This document shows positions 41,301-49,417 of a DNA stretch of 64,000 nucleotides, one piece after another. Position numbers and translations under genes: made by a program. Under the pieces are notes generated by a model. It saw only the letters and a program-made list of their open reading frames with translations, was not told where the DNA came from and ran no database searches. The stretch comes from Pseudomonadota bacterium (GTDB lineage Bacteria; Myxococcota_A; Polyangia; Polyangiales; Polyangiaceae), in assembly GCA_023398955.1 (NCBI GenBank), contig JAEWRL010000168.1:1-64000 (forward strand), in the 5' to 3' direction. Numbering within the stretch: the stretch's first letter is position 1; the number at the start of each line of letters is the position of its first letter.

Positions 41301-41970
41301 CGCGTCGGACGAAGTCGTGGACCTGGCCCGTAAAGCCGTCCGTGCGATCGATGACTCTGACGACGTGCTGGAGAGAGCGAATCTGCGCTTCGATCTGGGT
41401 TTCGCCTTGCTCTGGCGAGGTCTCATCGACGAAGCGCGGGCAACCCTGGAGTACGCCCTGGAGCTAGCTCGTGCTACGGGTGACGTGCTGCTCATTTGCC
41501 GCTGTCTCGTCTACCTCGGTGTGGCTCAGAGACGTCAGGGGGACCATAACGCGCTGGGTCCCGTCGTTCACGAAGTCCTCCGGGTGGCGACGGCGGGGGG
41601 CTTCAACGACTACATTGCCTGTGCTCGGGCCCATGCCGGTTGGCTCGATTTGCGGCGAGGCGACCTCGAGACCGCGCGGGACCACTTGCGTGCAGCCGTT
41701 ACCCGCTGGCGAGACCTGGCCAAGAGCTATCCCTATCCGTTTCAGTGGTTGGCGCTTCTGCCATATTTGGAGATTTCGCTTCTGGATGACGACCTCTCCG
41801 AGCTCAGGGTGTTGGCCGCGGAGCTCCTCGATGCGAAGCAACTGCAGCTACCGGCGCCTCTCGAGGAGGCGCTTGCCCGAATCTTGTCCACGCCCGAGGG
41901 GCAGACCACCGAGCTTCGGGTTCAGGTTGCGGCTGCCCTGGAGACGGCGCGACAGTCGGGGTACCTGTAG
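38323..41970 (+). CDS. large Ser/Thr kinase fused to an AAA/STAND ATPase and TPR repeats
   Basis: 1215 residues from a GTG. The kinase (about residues 10-335) has IGEGGGGIVYLARRG, VALKTVH, HRDLKPSN (about 190), DFGLA (about 210) and MAPEQ. About 60 extra Ala-rich residues sit between the N-lobe and the catalytic loop. From about 350 to 640 there is an AAA_16-type ATPase with Walker A GESGIGKS (about 383-390) and Walker B LVLDDLQWADE (about 518). The remaining ~500 residues are helical and TPR-like. This kinase-ATPase-TPR architecture is typical of myxobacterial signal integrators related to AfsR-like regulators; signals and targets are unknown. It follows the small barrel protein by 14 bases and is convergent with the TfuA gene. 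Confidence 0.93.
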   Translation: MSGQAATKIGPYTLERPIGEGGGGIVYLARRGAEGQRVALKTVHVVAPERVDVLRREIRAISRVRHPDAVEVYDDGVHEGRPWFSMAYLEAPTLFRYIADLWSATEQARSDAAAQAWSATVRVGEVSESRLRVYPATVRDPERVAPSRPPPAPTVAAARSSAAAGHLVEALSIVAALCRPLAFLHGEGIVHRDLKPSNIFVPSSRQVIVADFGLATDFEGADGRGTVGIDSRVCGTVAYMAPEQIQLQNVDARTDLYSVGCILYELLTGQPPFGRGIYDVLNAHVHVQPLAPSSLVDGIPPELDEIVLRLLAKDPAQRIGYAEVLERHLLRLGALPSDRGGAPRPRPYLYRSAFINRVKESRQLTHLLESASAGVRQQLVLVVGESGIGKSRLVAELGAEAQRCGIPVVASESRSAMTVRGQGEARSRASDTPLGALRPFLQLVAEQCHRSGSAYTRSVLGQRGQLLNSIEPAFQYLPGLEDLDPLPTLPAALAQRRVFSFLAELLRVFSERSGMVLVLDDLQWADELTLSFLEYLATPEAPTMRLLVVATCRKEEQVPSVDRLASRASVIAMGRLGAEEVHALVRDVLTTDEAADELAQLLAEQSEGNPYFVGEYLRTAVACRMLELGEEGAWRLSTAKDGAGVSTIGQLPLPTVLRELLGLRLRDLQDQARAFLAAAAVLGRSFDPEVCRRVAELSEAEALEAERELMARQIVCRMPKGKLRFDHEKIREIQYTELPEELRRQLHEAAATTLEAAHSAPRSLGTRVETKAYEYAELGHHWSSAGFPERAADYLREAAEAARVVPAMREAARYYRRALEQLARSREVLAERARSGIASTKELAGMSAREAAIQESLGDVLERDGQHEAARDAYAAAGLRRDDTPPTDRARLLRKQALTWEVVHDHAAAISALDQAVAALEGEQEPTSTDWESEWLEIHVRRAVIYYFQGEIERMNEVIAPIEAIVQRCGDAKQRAMLFHLSSNAKNRGNRFIASDEVVDLARKAVRAIDDSDDVLERANLRFDLGFALLWRGLIDEARATLEYALELARATGDVLLICRCLVYLGVAQRRQGDHNALGPVVHEVLRVATAGGFNDYIACARAHAGWLDLRRGDLETARDHLRAAVTRWRDLAKSYPYPFQWLALLPYLEISLLDDDLSELRVLAAELLDAKQLQLPAPLEEALARILSTPEGQTTELRVQVAAALETARQSGYL

Positions 41971-42015
41971 CAGCCCAACGGGGAGCCGAGTGTCCCTAGC
42001 GGAGCGCGCGGGCAC

Positions 42016-43332
42016 TCACGTCGAGGTTTCCCGGTCATCCATGCGTTTGAACCACGCTTCCCTGAGAATGCGCCGATCCCGGGCGTCGCTGTCTTCCCCT
42101 TCGCGGCTCGAGGTGACACCAGTCTCTTGAGCCGCGGCTTTCAGGGAGAGACGTGGGTCATGGCGATCAGGCTCCGTGAGACCGTGGTGGGTGAGGAGCG
42201 CCGCTTTGCGCTGGGCGCGCTCGCGCAGGGCGGGCCAATGGCGGCTAAGACGCAGCACCTTGACGAGCTGTTCCTGCTCCTCCTCCGCCAGGAGCGAGCG
42301 CAGGCGACCCAGTCGGGCCTCCTCCACCATGAGCGCGAGGAACTCCTCTGGTTGCAAGTGGCGGTCTGCCAGCCAGCGTTCGAGGCTCTCCTCACTGGAG
42401 AGGCCGTTTGCTCTCCGGAAGCAGAGGGCTGCTGCCTCGACTGTTTCGGCGCATTCGGACATCCCCTCCAAGCTGGCCACCTCCGAGGCTAGCGCTCGGA
42501 CCAGAGCAAGCCGCGCAGATTCCTGCAAGAGCGCCGGTTCCGTGAGGCAGGCCTCGTCGATGACATCGTTCGGCGCTACGACGGCGGCGGCGTCCGCCGA
42601 CCCGGGAAACCGCCAGGAACTCTCGAGCTGGTGCCACATATCCGTGCGCGTGAAATGGAACCGGGCACGGAATGGCGATCGAACCCGCTGATCCGTGCCC
42701 ATCTGCTGGAGCAGGGTCACGGCATCGAGCCGCTTCTGCGCGACGCAGCTTTGAGGCAGCCAGGTGCGAAGCTTCGCTAAGCACGAGCCGTCGAACCCAT
42801 TGTTTTCGGCGTCAGCCAAGAGGCGTTCATAACTACGCTCTGGATAGAAGGTACTCTTCGCGATGTCTATCAACACCGCAGTTTGCGCGCCGTCCAGTAC
42901 GCGTGCTTTGCAGGCGGCATCCAGAGTAGCCCGGATGTCGACGAGGGCCACGGATACTGCCATCGGGCCGCGTGGCGTCACGGCTTCGGCAACCGCCACC
43001 TCATCGTCGTCTTCGAGAGTGCCCGAGGCGAACTGTTCGTAGATTCGTCCGACGCCAATCATTCCGTAGCGGGCGAGCTCGGCGGCCCTGAGCGCTCCCA
43101 TGCTGGCGGCCCCGAAGACCCAGATCCCCTGGCTGAGTGCCCAGAGTATCTCTTTGTGCCATACCGCTGGGACGTGCTCGAAGTAGCCATCGATGAGTCC
43201 GATGGCTGTAGGCTTTCGCCGAGCAGCCCTGTAGAGGTCGCCCTGAGCCGCGGGAGGGCGGTAGTCGGCATCAAGGAGCTTCTGCGCCTCGACGTGGGGG
43301 AGGGTGGAGCCGGAGAACACGACGAAAGTCAC
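42016..43332 (-). CDS. tfuA: TfuA-like protein
   Basis: 438 residues. The GTG at 43332 is chosen because GAGAAGG lies eight bases upstream and the family homology starts with VTFVVFSGSTLPHVEAQKLLDADYRPPAAQGD. The TfuA core contains IGLIDGYFEHVPAVWHKEILWAL, FGAASMGALRAAELARYGMIGVG and LEDDDEVAV. TfuA partners of YcaO proteins support thioamide formation, as in thioviridamide-type peptides and in methanogen McrA; they are thought to deliver sulphur or assist the YcaO. About 200 extra C-terminal residues of helical, charged sequence go beyond the core domain. It starts 13 bases after the YcaO stop. Confidence 0.92.
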   Translation of the reverse strand: MTFVVFSGSTLPHVEAQKLLDADYRPPAAQGDLYRAARRKPTAIGLIDGYFEHVPAVWHKEILWALSQGIWVFGAASMGALRAAELARYGMIGVGRIYEQFASGTLEDDDEVAVAEAVTPRGPMAVSVALVDIRATLDAACKARVLDGAQTAVLIDIAKSTFYPERSYERLLADAENNGFDGSCLAKLRTWLPQSCVAQKRLDAVTLLQQMGTDQRVRSPFRARFHFTRTDMWHQLESSWRFPGSADAAAVVAPNDVIDEACLTEPALLQESARLALVRALASEVASLEGMSECAETVEAAALCFRRANGLSSEESLERWLADRHLQPEEFLALMVEEARLGRLRSLLAEEEQEQLVKVLRLSRHWPALRERAQRKAALLTHHGLTEPDRHDPRLSLKAAAQETGVTSSREGEDSDARDRRILREAWFKRMDDRETST

Positions 43333-43345
43333 GGCGGGCACCTTC

Positions 43346-44611
43346 TCACGGGGTAGAGTGGGCACCAAGGGAGACATCTTTTGCCCGAGCGATGGCCCGC
43401 GCGCGCGGACCGGGCCGATAGCCCGGCACTTCGTCGAGCGGCTCGAGACCAGGGATGACGACCCGTACCACCGGGATCCCAAACTCGGGACGGGTGAGGT
43501 CGACGACGACCATCTCATCGATCCCGACCGCGCTGAGGCGATCGCAAGCGACGGCAATGTCTTCCTCGAAGCTACGGTTCTCGAAGCTCGGTACCTCACA
43601 AAAGGGGCGGGCCCCGGCGCTTTCCTCTCCCAAGATGCGGGCTCGCCAACGGGTCACGTAGTCCGTGCTCTGCACATGACGATAGCGGTCGCGGCCCGCG
43701 TCATCGCGGGCGCCAGCGATGAAGGTGAGCCTGCTTTGCGCTGCCTCCGTCAGAGCGCGCAGCAGCGCTACTTTGCTCGAGAGGTGGCAGCCCATGCCTT
43801 GATTGGCGTAGAGTGGGCGAAAGACGTCGGTACGTTCGTCCGCGATCGCGCAGTAGAAGCAGGGGAGCCCCACGTCGCTTGTCGCATCCCAGACCGCCAC
43901 TGCGACGTCCGCGGCGCGAAACCTCTCGATGATCTCCCGGCAATCCCCGTCGTCGATGCTTGACAAGGGGACGCGGCGGCGTTGGCTTGGGACCCGGAGC
44001 CGGAACAGCGTTACAGCGTCCCGTTCCACCACCTCGCAGATGCCATGACTGATAGCCTCTAGCACGTGGTTGCCCGACGCGAGCCCGTTGGAACTCATGA
44101 CGAAACAGCCGCTCCCAGGCGGCAAGGGCAGCGAGAAGTCCGTGTGGACCACCTCATAGGGGACCCAAGTGAGCGTTTGGCTCATCAGATCGGTTCCCTC
44201 GATCCAGAGGGTACGCTGATCGCTGTGGAAGGTGCTGACCGTCAAGCGTGGAAGACGCTCGAGATCGATGACAGGATGGCTGTACCTCAGGTCGTTGAAA
44301 CTGGCGTGCTTGAGGGGGGCGAGGATTCGCTCTGCATGGAAGCTCTCGATGGCTTCCATCTGTGCCGAGGCTTTTGCGGCAGCAAGGGTCAGTCCCTTGC
44401 CCTGGGTGACCGAGAGCGAGCGCGCGTTGGGCCGCATCACGGCGACGACGGGGATTCGCAGGCGATCCAGGCCCGTGATGGTGGCCGTGCGTGTCACGCC
44501 CATGGCGCCGAGCATGGGCGCAATGCGTTCGAGGGTCTCCTCGGGAGGGACTATCCGATGGGTTCCCGCGACGAACCCTTTGCTTGTGTGCGGTGCGGGA
44601 ACCTGCGGCAC
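43346..44611 (-). CDS. ycaO: YcaO protein, probably thioamide-forming
   Basis: 421 residues from a GTG. The ATP-binding features of YcaO are present: AQMEAIESFHAE (Glu86, Glu89), EAISHGICEVVERDA (Glu185, Glu193) and ALTEAAQSRLTFIAG (Glu289, Gln292). The C-terminus ends LGAHSTP and lacks the Pro-rich PxPxP tail of azoline-forming YcaOs. That absence and the TfuA partner both point to backbone thioamidation. The substrate is unknown: no E1-like/ocin-ThiF protein or obvious precursor peptide was found nearby. The gene is in the same reading frame as the sedolisin just upstream, separated from it by one TAG and eleven codons, and no strong ribosome site precedes the GTG. Confidence 0.93.
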   Translation of the reverse strand: MPQVPAPHTSKGFVAGTHRIVPPEETLERIAPMLGAMGVTRTATITGLDRLRIPVVAVMRPNARSLSVTQGKGLTLAAAKASAQMEAIESFHAERILAPLKHASFNDLRYSHPVIDLERLPRLTVSTFHSDQRTLWIEGTDLMSQTLTWVPYEVVHTDFSLPLPPGSGCFVMSSNGLASGNHVLEAISHGICEVVERDAVTLFRLRVPSQRRRVPLSSIDDGDCREIIERFRAADVAVAVWDATSDVGLPCFYCAIADERTDVFRPLYANQGMGCHLSSKVALLRALTEAAQSRLTFIAGARDDAGRDRYRHVQSTDYVTRWRARILGEESAGARPFCEVPSFENRSFEEDIAVACDRLSAVGIDEMVVVDLTRPEFGIPVVRVVIPGLEPLDEVPGYRPGPRARAIARAKDVSLGAHSTP

Positions 44612-44644
44612 GGCGTTGCTCGAGGTAGGCGACCCAGGCGCCAG

Positions 44645-46291
44645 CTAGCCGCGCCGCACGAACGGAGTTCTCTTGCGCAGGCCAGAGATGTTGACCAAAT
44701 AGCACGCAATGAGTGCCCCGACTCGCGGGTCTTCCGAGTCGCCGGACTGCTTGCCGAAATCTGGGACTCCCTCCGCTGGCTCTGGGATGGCAGCGAGCGC
44801 CACGCCGCGGGAAAGGAGCTCCTCGGCGAGCCACTGCTCCTCATGGGTATCCACGACGGCGTGCTTCCACTCTGCTTCTGGCACGAAGTAGATCTGGCCG
44901 TCGTCCGCGACGATCAGCAGGTCCTCGCGGATGAGCTTTGGTTTCGGAGGCCCAGCCGGGGGTTCGTCGTCGAGATCGGGGGCGACCGCCTCTGGTAGGG
45001 CGGACAGCGCCCTGAGCAAAGCCACCCCATCAGGAGTGCCTAGACCCGTGCAGGCGTCCCAGCCGGGTTGCGCCGAATACTCAGTGCCGAGGTTGCGCTT
45101 TACGTTGGTGCCGGAGGTGACGCTTCGAAAGGTCTCGCGTACGCTGGGTTGGTAGAAGAGCGGCGGCATGAAGCGCGGCTTGCCTCCCAATGCTTGAGTC
45201 AAACGAGCGATGAGACCTGCGTAGAAAGGGCTCACGGAACTCGTGCCGAAGGAGATGGCGTTAAGGCCGGCGACTCGAAGCCACATGCCGGAGGACCCGC
45301 CTGCGTTGCCCGCGACGTCGGGAACCCCGCGCTTGCCGCCTTTACCCAGGTGGGCATCCCCGCGGTCCTTCTTCCTCGGCGCGCGCCGACTAAATTGCCA
45401 GGACGGGCAGTTGTTCACCTGACTGAAGCCGCCGCCACTCGCTCCGTCGAAGGTGAAGTGGGTCTCGTTCCAGACGATCTCCTTGGGTATCCCGCCATCG
45501 TCGCTGACGATCGTCGTCCCGCCACAGGCGAGCGCGAAGGGGCTCGAGGCTGGAAAACTGACAGCGAGGGGAGGCGTGCGCTCCTTGAACCCTGGCCTTG
45601 CCCCCGTGTCGCCTGAGGCACAACAGCAGGTGACGCCTGCCTTGGCGGCGGCTCTCAACGCGTCGTTGATCTTCGTAACGAAGGGCAGGGCGAGCGGGGG
45701 ATTCTCATCGACCCCCCAACTGGTGCAGATGGACACTACCCCATCCTGCACTGCGCGCTCTATCGCCTCAGCGATGCCGTCAGCCGAGTTCTCACAGACG
45801 TAGACGCGGAGTTCCGCACCAGGCGCGGTTGCGCCAGCGATCTCCACGTCTGCGATGGCCTCGAGGGTGAACGTTATCTGTTCGAAGAGGGCGCTGCCTG
45901 CCTCCATCCCCTCGGGGCGCACGGGCATGGGGCTGTTATCGGGACGCCGAAACTCGGCGCGGCATGTCCCTTCGTAGCCAGCGCCGATGGACAGCAGGAA
46001 CCGGCGGAGATCCTCGCGCTTGCAGGGACTGTTCTTCGCTTTTCCGACCTCCACGATTGTAGGCGGGCGGTAACGAATACCCAGAGCAGAGAAGTACTCC
46101 TCCAAATCGCTGGCGTCGAGCCCTGCAGAAGGCAGCAGGATCCCGATCTTCTGCCCCGTCCCGTCATACTCCTCCGGAAGGTTGTAGAGGCGAACCAGGT
46201 CCTTGACGGTGTAGCGGGCCTGTGGGGAAACCCAGTGATCGGCGCTGAGTAGCTGCCGCGAGAGAACTTGCGTGGTGCTTTCGTCTGCCAT
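44645..46291 (-). CDS. sedolisin (S53) serine-carboxyl peptidase
   Basis: 548 residues; GGAGG lies about 12 bases before the ATG. All catalytic residues of the S53 family can be placed: Glu144 and Asp148 (TLEAIADVE), the oxyanion Asp228 (SGDTG) and Ser351 (SFGTSSVSP). A Ca-site-like WDACTGLGTPDG follows. There is no signal peptide and only a short N-terminal part rather than the usual long propeptide (YTVKDLVRLYNLP is the usual start of the mature enzyme), so it probably acts in the cytoplasm. About 100 residues beyond the peptidase (LLIVADDGQIYFVPEAEW, ending RTPFVRRG) are unassigned. As first gene of the YcaO-TfuA operon it may process or release the modified product. Confidence 0.92.
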   Translation of the reverse strand: MADESTTQVLSRQLLSADHWVSPQARYTVKDLVRLYNLPEEYDGTGQKIGILLPSAGLDASDLEEYFSALGIRYRPPTIVEVGKAKNSPCKREDLRRFLLSIGAGYEGTCRAEFRRPDNSPMPVRPEGMEAGSALFEQITFTLEAIADVEIAGATAPGAELRVYVCENSADGIAEAIERAVQDGVVSICTSWGVDENPPLALPFVTKINDALRAAAKAGVTCCCASGDTGARPGFKERTPPLAVSFPASSPFALACGGTTIVSDDGGIPKEIVWNETHFTFDGASGGGFSQVNNCPSWQFSRRAPRKKDRGDAHLGKGGKRGVPDVAGNAGGSSGMWLRVAGLNAISFGTSSVSPFYAGLIARLTQALGGKPRFMPPLFYQPSVRETFRSVTSGTNVKRNLGTEYSAQPGWDACTGLGTPDGVALLRALSALPEAVAPDLDDEPPAGPPKPKLIREDLLIVADDGQIYFVPEAEWKHAVVDTHEEQWLAEELLSRGVALAAIPEPAEGVPDFGKQSGDSEDPRVGALIACYLVNISGLRKRTPFVRRG

Positions 46292-46521
46292 GGCTGCCTA
46301 TGACCTCCGCTCGGATTCGGCGTGCTTTCAGTCCAGATCGAGGTTGTGGTGTCCCTGGTGAGGGGTTTCAAGGACGAGTGTAGCAAGTGCTTCATGCGCC
46401 AACTGCCGGGTCGATAGGGGCGTCGCATCCGTCAGCGCTGAGGCTTTGTTCCTATCCAGAAAACAGAGATACCTCGGAATGTCTAGAGGAACTTTGCAGT
46501 CACTCTCACGTCAGCCTTGAA

Positions 46522-46875
46522 ATGCTTCCGGCCCCCCTGCCAGATGCCGTTTGGACTCTCCCAACCAGCACGCACTCCGTGCCCCTCCGCTGGACGGACA
46601 AGGCGCTGTCCGGGTATAGGCTGCACGAAGCGCCGCAGTCGCAGGTCCCTTCATCCTACAATGCTCCGCTGGTGCGGGAGAGGGCCTCGCAAGCACTCTC
46701 GACAGGATTCCCCGTCAACCCGCCGCTGTTCGCGGACGAGCGATTGTTGCTGACAAGAGTGTCGCATCCGCACAAAACTGCAGACTTTGTTGAGATGGAC
46801 ACTGGCGTCGCAACGCTGGCGCGTGTGGTCGAAGTCGGCCCCGCTGGCATCATCGGACCGGAGAATGGCCTATGA
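46522..46875 (+). CDS. doubtful small ORF, coupled to the next (broken) gene
   Basis: 117 residues from the ATG at 46522; the frame is open from 46387. No domain or signal peptide was recognised. The C-terminal part (VEMDTGVATLARVVEVGPAG) is more protein-like than the N-terminal part. Its TGA overlaps the ATG at 46872 by four bases (ATGA), as in coupled genes, but this may be chance. It is divergent from the sedolisin gene. The 230 bases between the two starts hold nothing else that I can name. Confidence 0.28.
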   Translation: MLPAPLPDAVWTLPTSTHSVPLRWTDKALSGYRLHEAPQSQVPSSYNAPLVRERASQALSTGFPVNPPLFADERLLLTRVSHPHKTADFVEMDTGVATLARVVEVGPAGIIGPENGL

Positions 46876-48040
46876 GATACCCGTGTAGAGCTTTCGCCGC
46901 GGCCCTGGTCGCTCCGATGCTCCTGTCGGTTGGGTGCAGCGACAGCTCTCAGGTCGCCTGAGCGCCGACCGCAGGCAACGCGGGCGCGTCCCAAGCGGGT
47001 GTCCCGAGCTCCGCGGGCGGCACAACGGCGGATGCCGCCGCGGGCAGCACGGGAGCGCGCACCCAGGTGCCGGTCTGCGAAGCGGGACGCCAGGTGAGCT
47101 GCGCGTGTCCAGGAGGGGAGGAAGGCGCTCAGCGTTGCGCCGAGGACGGCTCCACATGGCGAGAGTGTGACTGTCCTCGCGGCGCAGCCGGCGGATCGGG
47201 CGGAGCCGGCTCCTGTGAAACCCTGAGGCAACCTTTGGTCGGCGCCTCCGTGTCCCTGGTGCTCCTGATCGACACCTCGGAGAGCATGGGCGACATGCGG
47301 TGGGACCTCGGTGAGGAGTTCCTCGAGCAGCGCAATCGCGAGCTCCGCTGGTTGGTGGCTTGACGGACTTCTTCGACCAGGCCGGCGCCGCTGTGGAAGC
47401 GTCCATCGAGTACTTTCCAGCGTCCGGTGGTTTCGACGCGGCGTGCAACGCCGACTACGCTTCCCCGGCGGTTCCCTTGACGCCGCTCGCGAGCCCTGAA
47501 CCGCTCGTGGAGTCGCTCGGTACGCGCGAGCCGAGCGGCGGGACCCCGACGCTGCCCGCCTTGCGCGGCGCGGTCGAGTATGCTGGCGACCTCCGGCGCG
47601 AGGCTCCAAACGCCCTGGTCGAGGTCGTCGTCATCACCGACGGCGAGCCCGCCATGTACGAGGTGGGGGGGCGCGTCGACGAGTGCCCGTCCGGCGATGC
47701 CCTCCTCAACACTGTCGATGGGGTGGCTGCCGTTGCACGCGCCGCCTACGAAGGTGTTCCCTCCGTCCGCACCCACGTGCTCGCCCTTGGGGACACCGTC
47801 GACGCGCTGAGCATCGTCGCCAACGCTGGTGGCACCGAGTTCGTTGCCATCCCTGCCGCCGAGCCCGAGGTCACTCGCGGTGCGATCGCGGCAGTCCTCC
47901 GCAGCATCGCCGCGCCGAGTGAGTATCGCCGTGGCCGACGGCCCCGAGCCGGCGTCAGAGGGGGCCCCGGATCCTGGCGCTTCAAAGCTCGAGGTACGCC
48001 CCAGGCACGACAAAGGAATCGTCGCGCCCGGCGATCGTAA
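46872..48040 (+). pseudogene. broken von Willebrand A lipoprotein gene
   Basis: The ATG at 46872 opens a signal peptide with lipobox LSVGC, but a TGA (46959-46961) stops it after 29 codons. The same frame continues through a Gly/Ala linker, a Cys-rich segment (CEAGRQVSCACPGGEEG) and the start of a vWA domain (VLLIDTSESMGDMRW, the MIDAS motif) to a second TGA at 47361. The domain resumes in the next frame at about 47360 (LTDFFDQAGAAVEASIEYF, VVVITDGEPAMYEVGG). Near 47928 it probably shifts again. With one stop and at least one frameshift it cannot make the full protein. It is a paralogue of the intact vWA lipoprotein at 34.8 kb. Confidence 0.75.
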
Positions 48041-48554
48041 ACACTCCCCAACAGGCCAACTTTACCTTTGCCGCGAACGTCAGGTCATCCTCCATGGAGC
48101 CTACTGGGCCGAGCACGGCGAGGTTGGAGCGGTGTACGCCCCACGAGCCCTGGCCATGCTGCAGAATGCCCTCATGGAGCTCCCGCCCGGCTACTTCGGC
48201 GTTGTCCAGAACTGCGACTCGGAGCCGCACGGGGGTGGCGGTTCCCGCGCCTGTGACGTTCAGGTAGACGAGGTCTGCGCGCTGGCGCTCGACGCGCACG
48301 TCGACGCCCTGGCGCTGTAGGAACGCGATGAGATGGTCTTCGGTGAGCCGCTTCTGCTCCGGCCGTAGATCCTCACCGTCACAGAGTGACGGGCGGAACC
48401 GCAGGGAGGTGATTTCCGATGACGGAGCGCCCCCCTCCCGATCCACCACGTACGCCTTCCAGTCAGAGCCATCCGTGACTCGAAGGAGCACGTCGGGACC
48501 GCAGCTCGTCAGGAGCAAGAGGCCAATTGCTGCGGCCGATACGCGACGCGCCAT
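47982..48554 (-). CDS. lipoprotein of unknown function
   Basis: 190 residues. It has a short basic N-terminus, a hydrophobic core and the lipobox LLLTSC. The mature part is mixed alpha/beta without a recognised domain (VLLRVTDGSDWKAYVVDREG, LTEDHLIAFLQRQGVDVRVERQRADLVYLNV). Its 3' end overlaps the tail of the broken vWA gene on the other strand. It is divergent from the next lipoprotein gene. Confidence 0.75.
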   Translation of the reverse strand: MARRVSAAAIGLLLLTSCGPDVLLRVTDGSDWKAYVVDREGGAPSSEITSLRFRPSLCDGEDLRPEQKRLTEDHLIAFLQRQGVDVRVERQRADLVYLNVTGAGTATPVRLRVAVLDNAEVAGRELHEGILQHGQGSWGVHRSNLAVLGPVGSMEDDLTFAAKVKLACWGVFTIAGRDDSFVVPGAYLEL

Positions 48555-48793
48555 GTCGTTGACCTATTAGCAAAGTAGCTGTGACTGAGGAAGACTGCAG
48601 TTCGCCGGGGAGGGCAGACCCGCGGTCTGGGGCGAGCCGCCCGCCGGGCCTGGTCACGAGCGAAGTGCGCCCGGAGCTCGGCCCGCAGGGCGGGGTGCTG
48701 ATGGAGATGTCTGACCGAGATCGCGGCGTGGCAAACCGACGGACGCGAGGCTCCAGGTTGCGAGCGAGGAAGGCGATTGCTAGCCTTGCCCGC

Positions 48794-49417
48794 GTGAGGC
48801 ATGGCATCTGGCTCGGCGCGCTCCTCCTCTGCGGCTGCGGTGCTGCGTCAGAGGAAGCGCAGACGAATCGCACCTTTTACGATTGGGCTACGCCCCTGGG
48901 ATCGGCGGCGAGCGACTTCGAGCAGGCATACCCGCCACTCGATCTGGTCGCTGAGCCCGAGCGAGTCGGCTACAAGGGGGTCACTGTCTTGCGTGGCGGC
49001 ATCCATCTATCCAGGCCGGTTGACTGGGTCTTGCGTGATGGTGACAACACGCCAGGTCAAGCGTTCGTGCAGTACATATCGCCGAACGCCTACGCGTTCG
49101 CCATTCACGAACGTCCGGAATCCACGCGGGCGCTCTGGCGGGACATCATGCAACGCTTCGAGGATGACTCTCGTGCCCTCGGGGCCAAGATCGTGGAGCC
49201 CGCCGTACCTATCGCCACCCACTTGGGGCAAGGGCGAGCTTATACGATTGAGCGGCAGGTCGAAGCTGCAAAGCAGCCGTTGACTAGTCGTAGCCGAGAG
49301 TACTTGTTGCGCGGTAAGAGTCGTATCGTGCTCGTGCAAATCGTTCATGAGGGGCAAGACCTCTCCGCCGTCGACCAGGAGTTATTGCGTGTCGTTGCTA
49401 CCCTCGAGGTTCTATGA
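48794..49417 (+). CDS. lipoprotein of unknown function
   Basis: 207 residues if started at the GTG at 48794, which gives a short signal peptide with lipobox LLLCGC. The frame extends upstream to 48581 (ATG at 48701) but that part is Arg-rich. The mature protein reads as a compact alpha/beta domain (GVTVLRGGIHLSRPVDWVLRDG, QYISPNAYAFAIHERPES, LWRDIMQRFEDDSRALGAKIV, SRIVLVQIVHEGQDLS). No family was recognised. Its end overlaps the next gene by 29 bases, so they form an operon. Confidence 0.72.
   Translation: MRHGIWLGALLLCGCGAASEEAQTNRTFYDWATPLGSAASDFEQAYPPLDLVAEPERVGYKGVTVLRGGIHLSRPVDWVLRDGDNTPGQAFVQYISPNAYAFAIHERPESTRALWRDIMQRFEDDSRALGAKIVEPAVPIATHLGQGRAYTIERQVEAAKQPLTSRSREYLLRGKSRIVLVQIVHEGQDLSAVDQELLRVVATLEVL

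Noticed and set aside
44066..44998. 310-residue plus-strand open frame
   Set aside because: Antisense to YcaO and sedolisin, both clearly coding.
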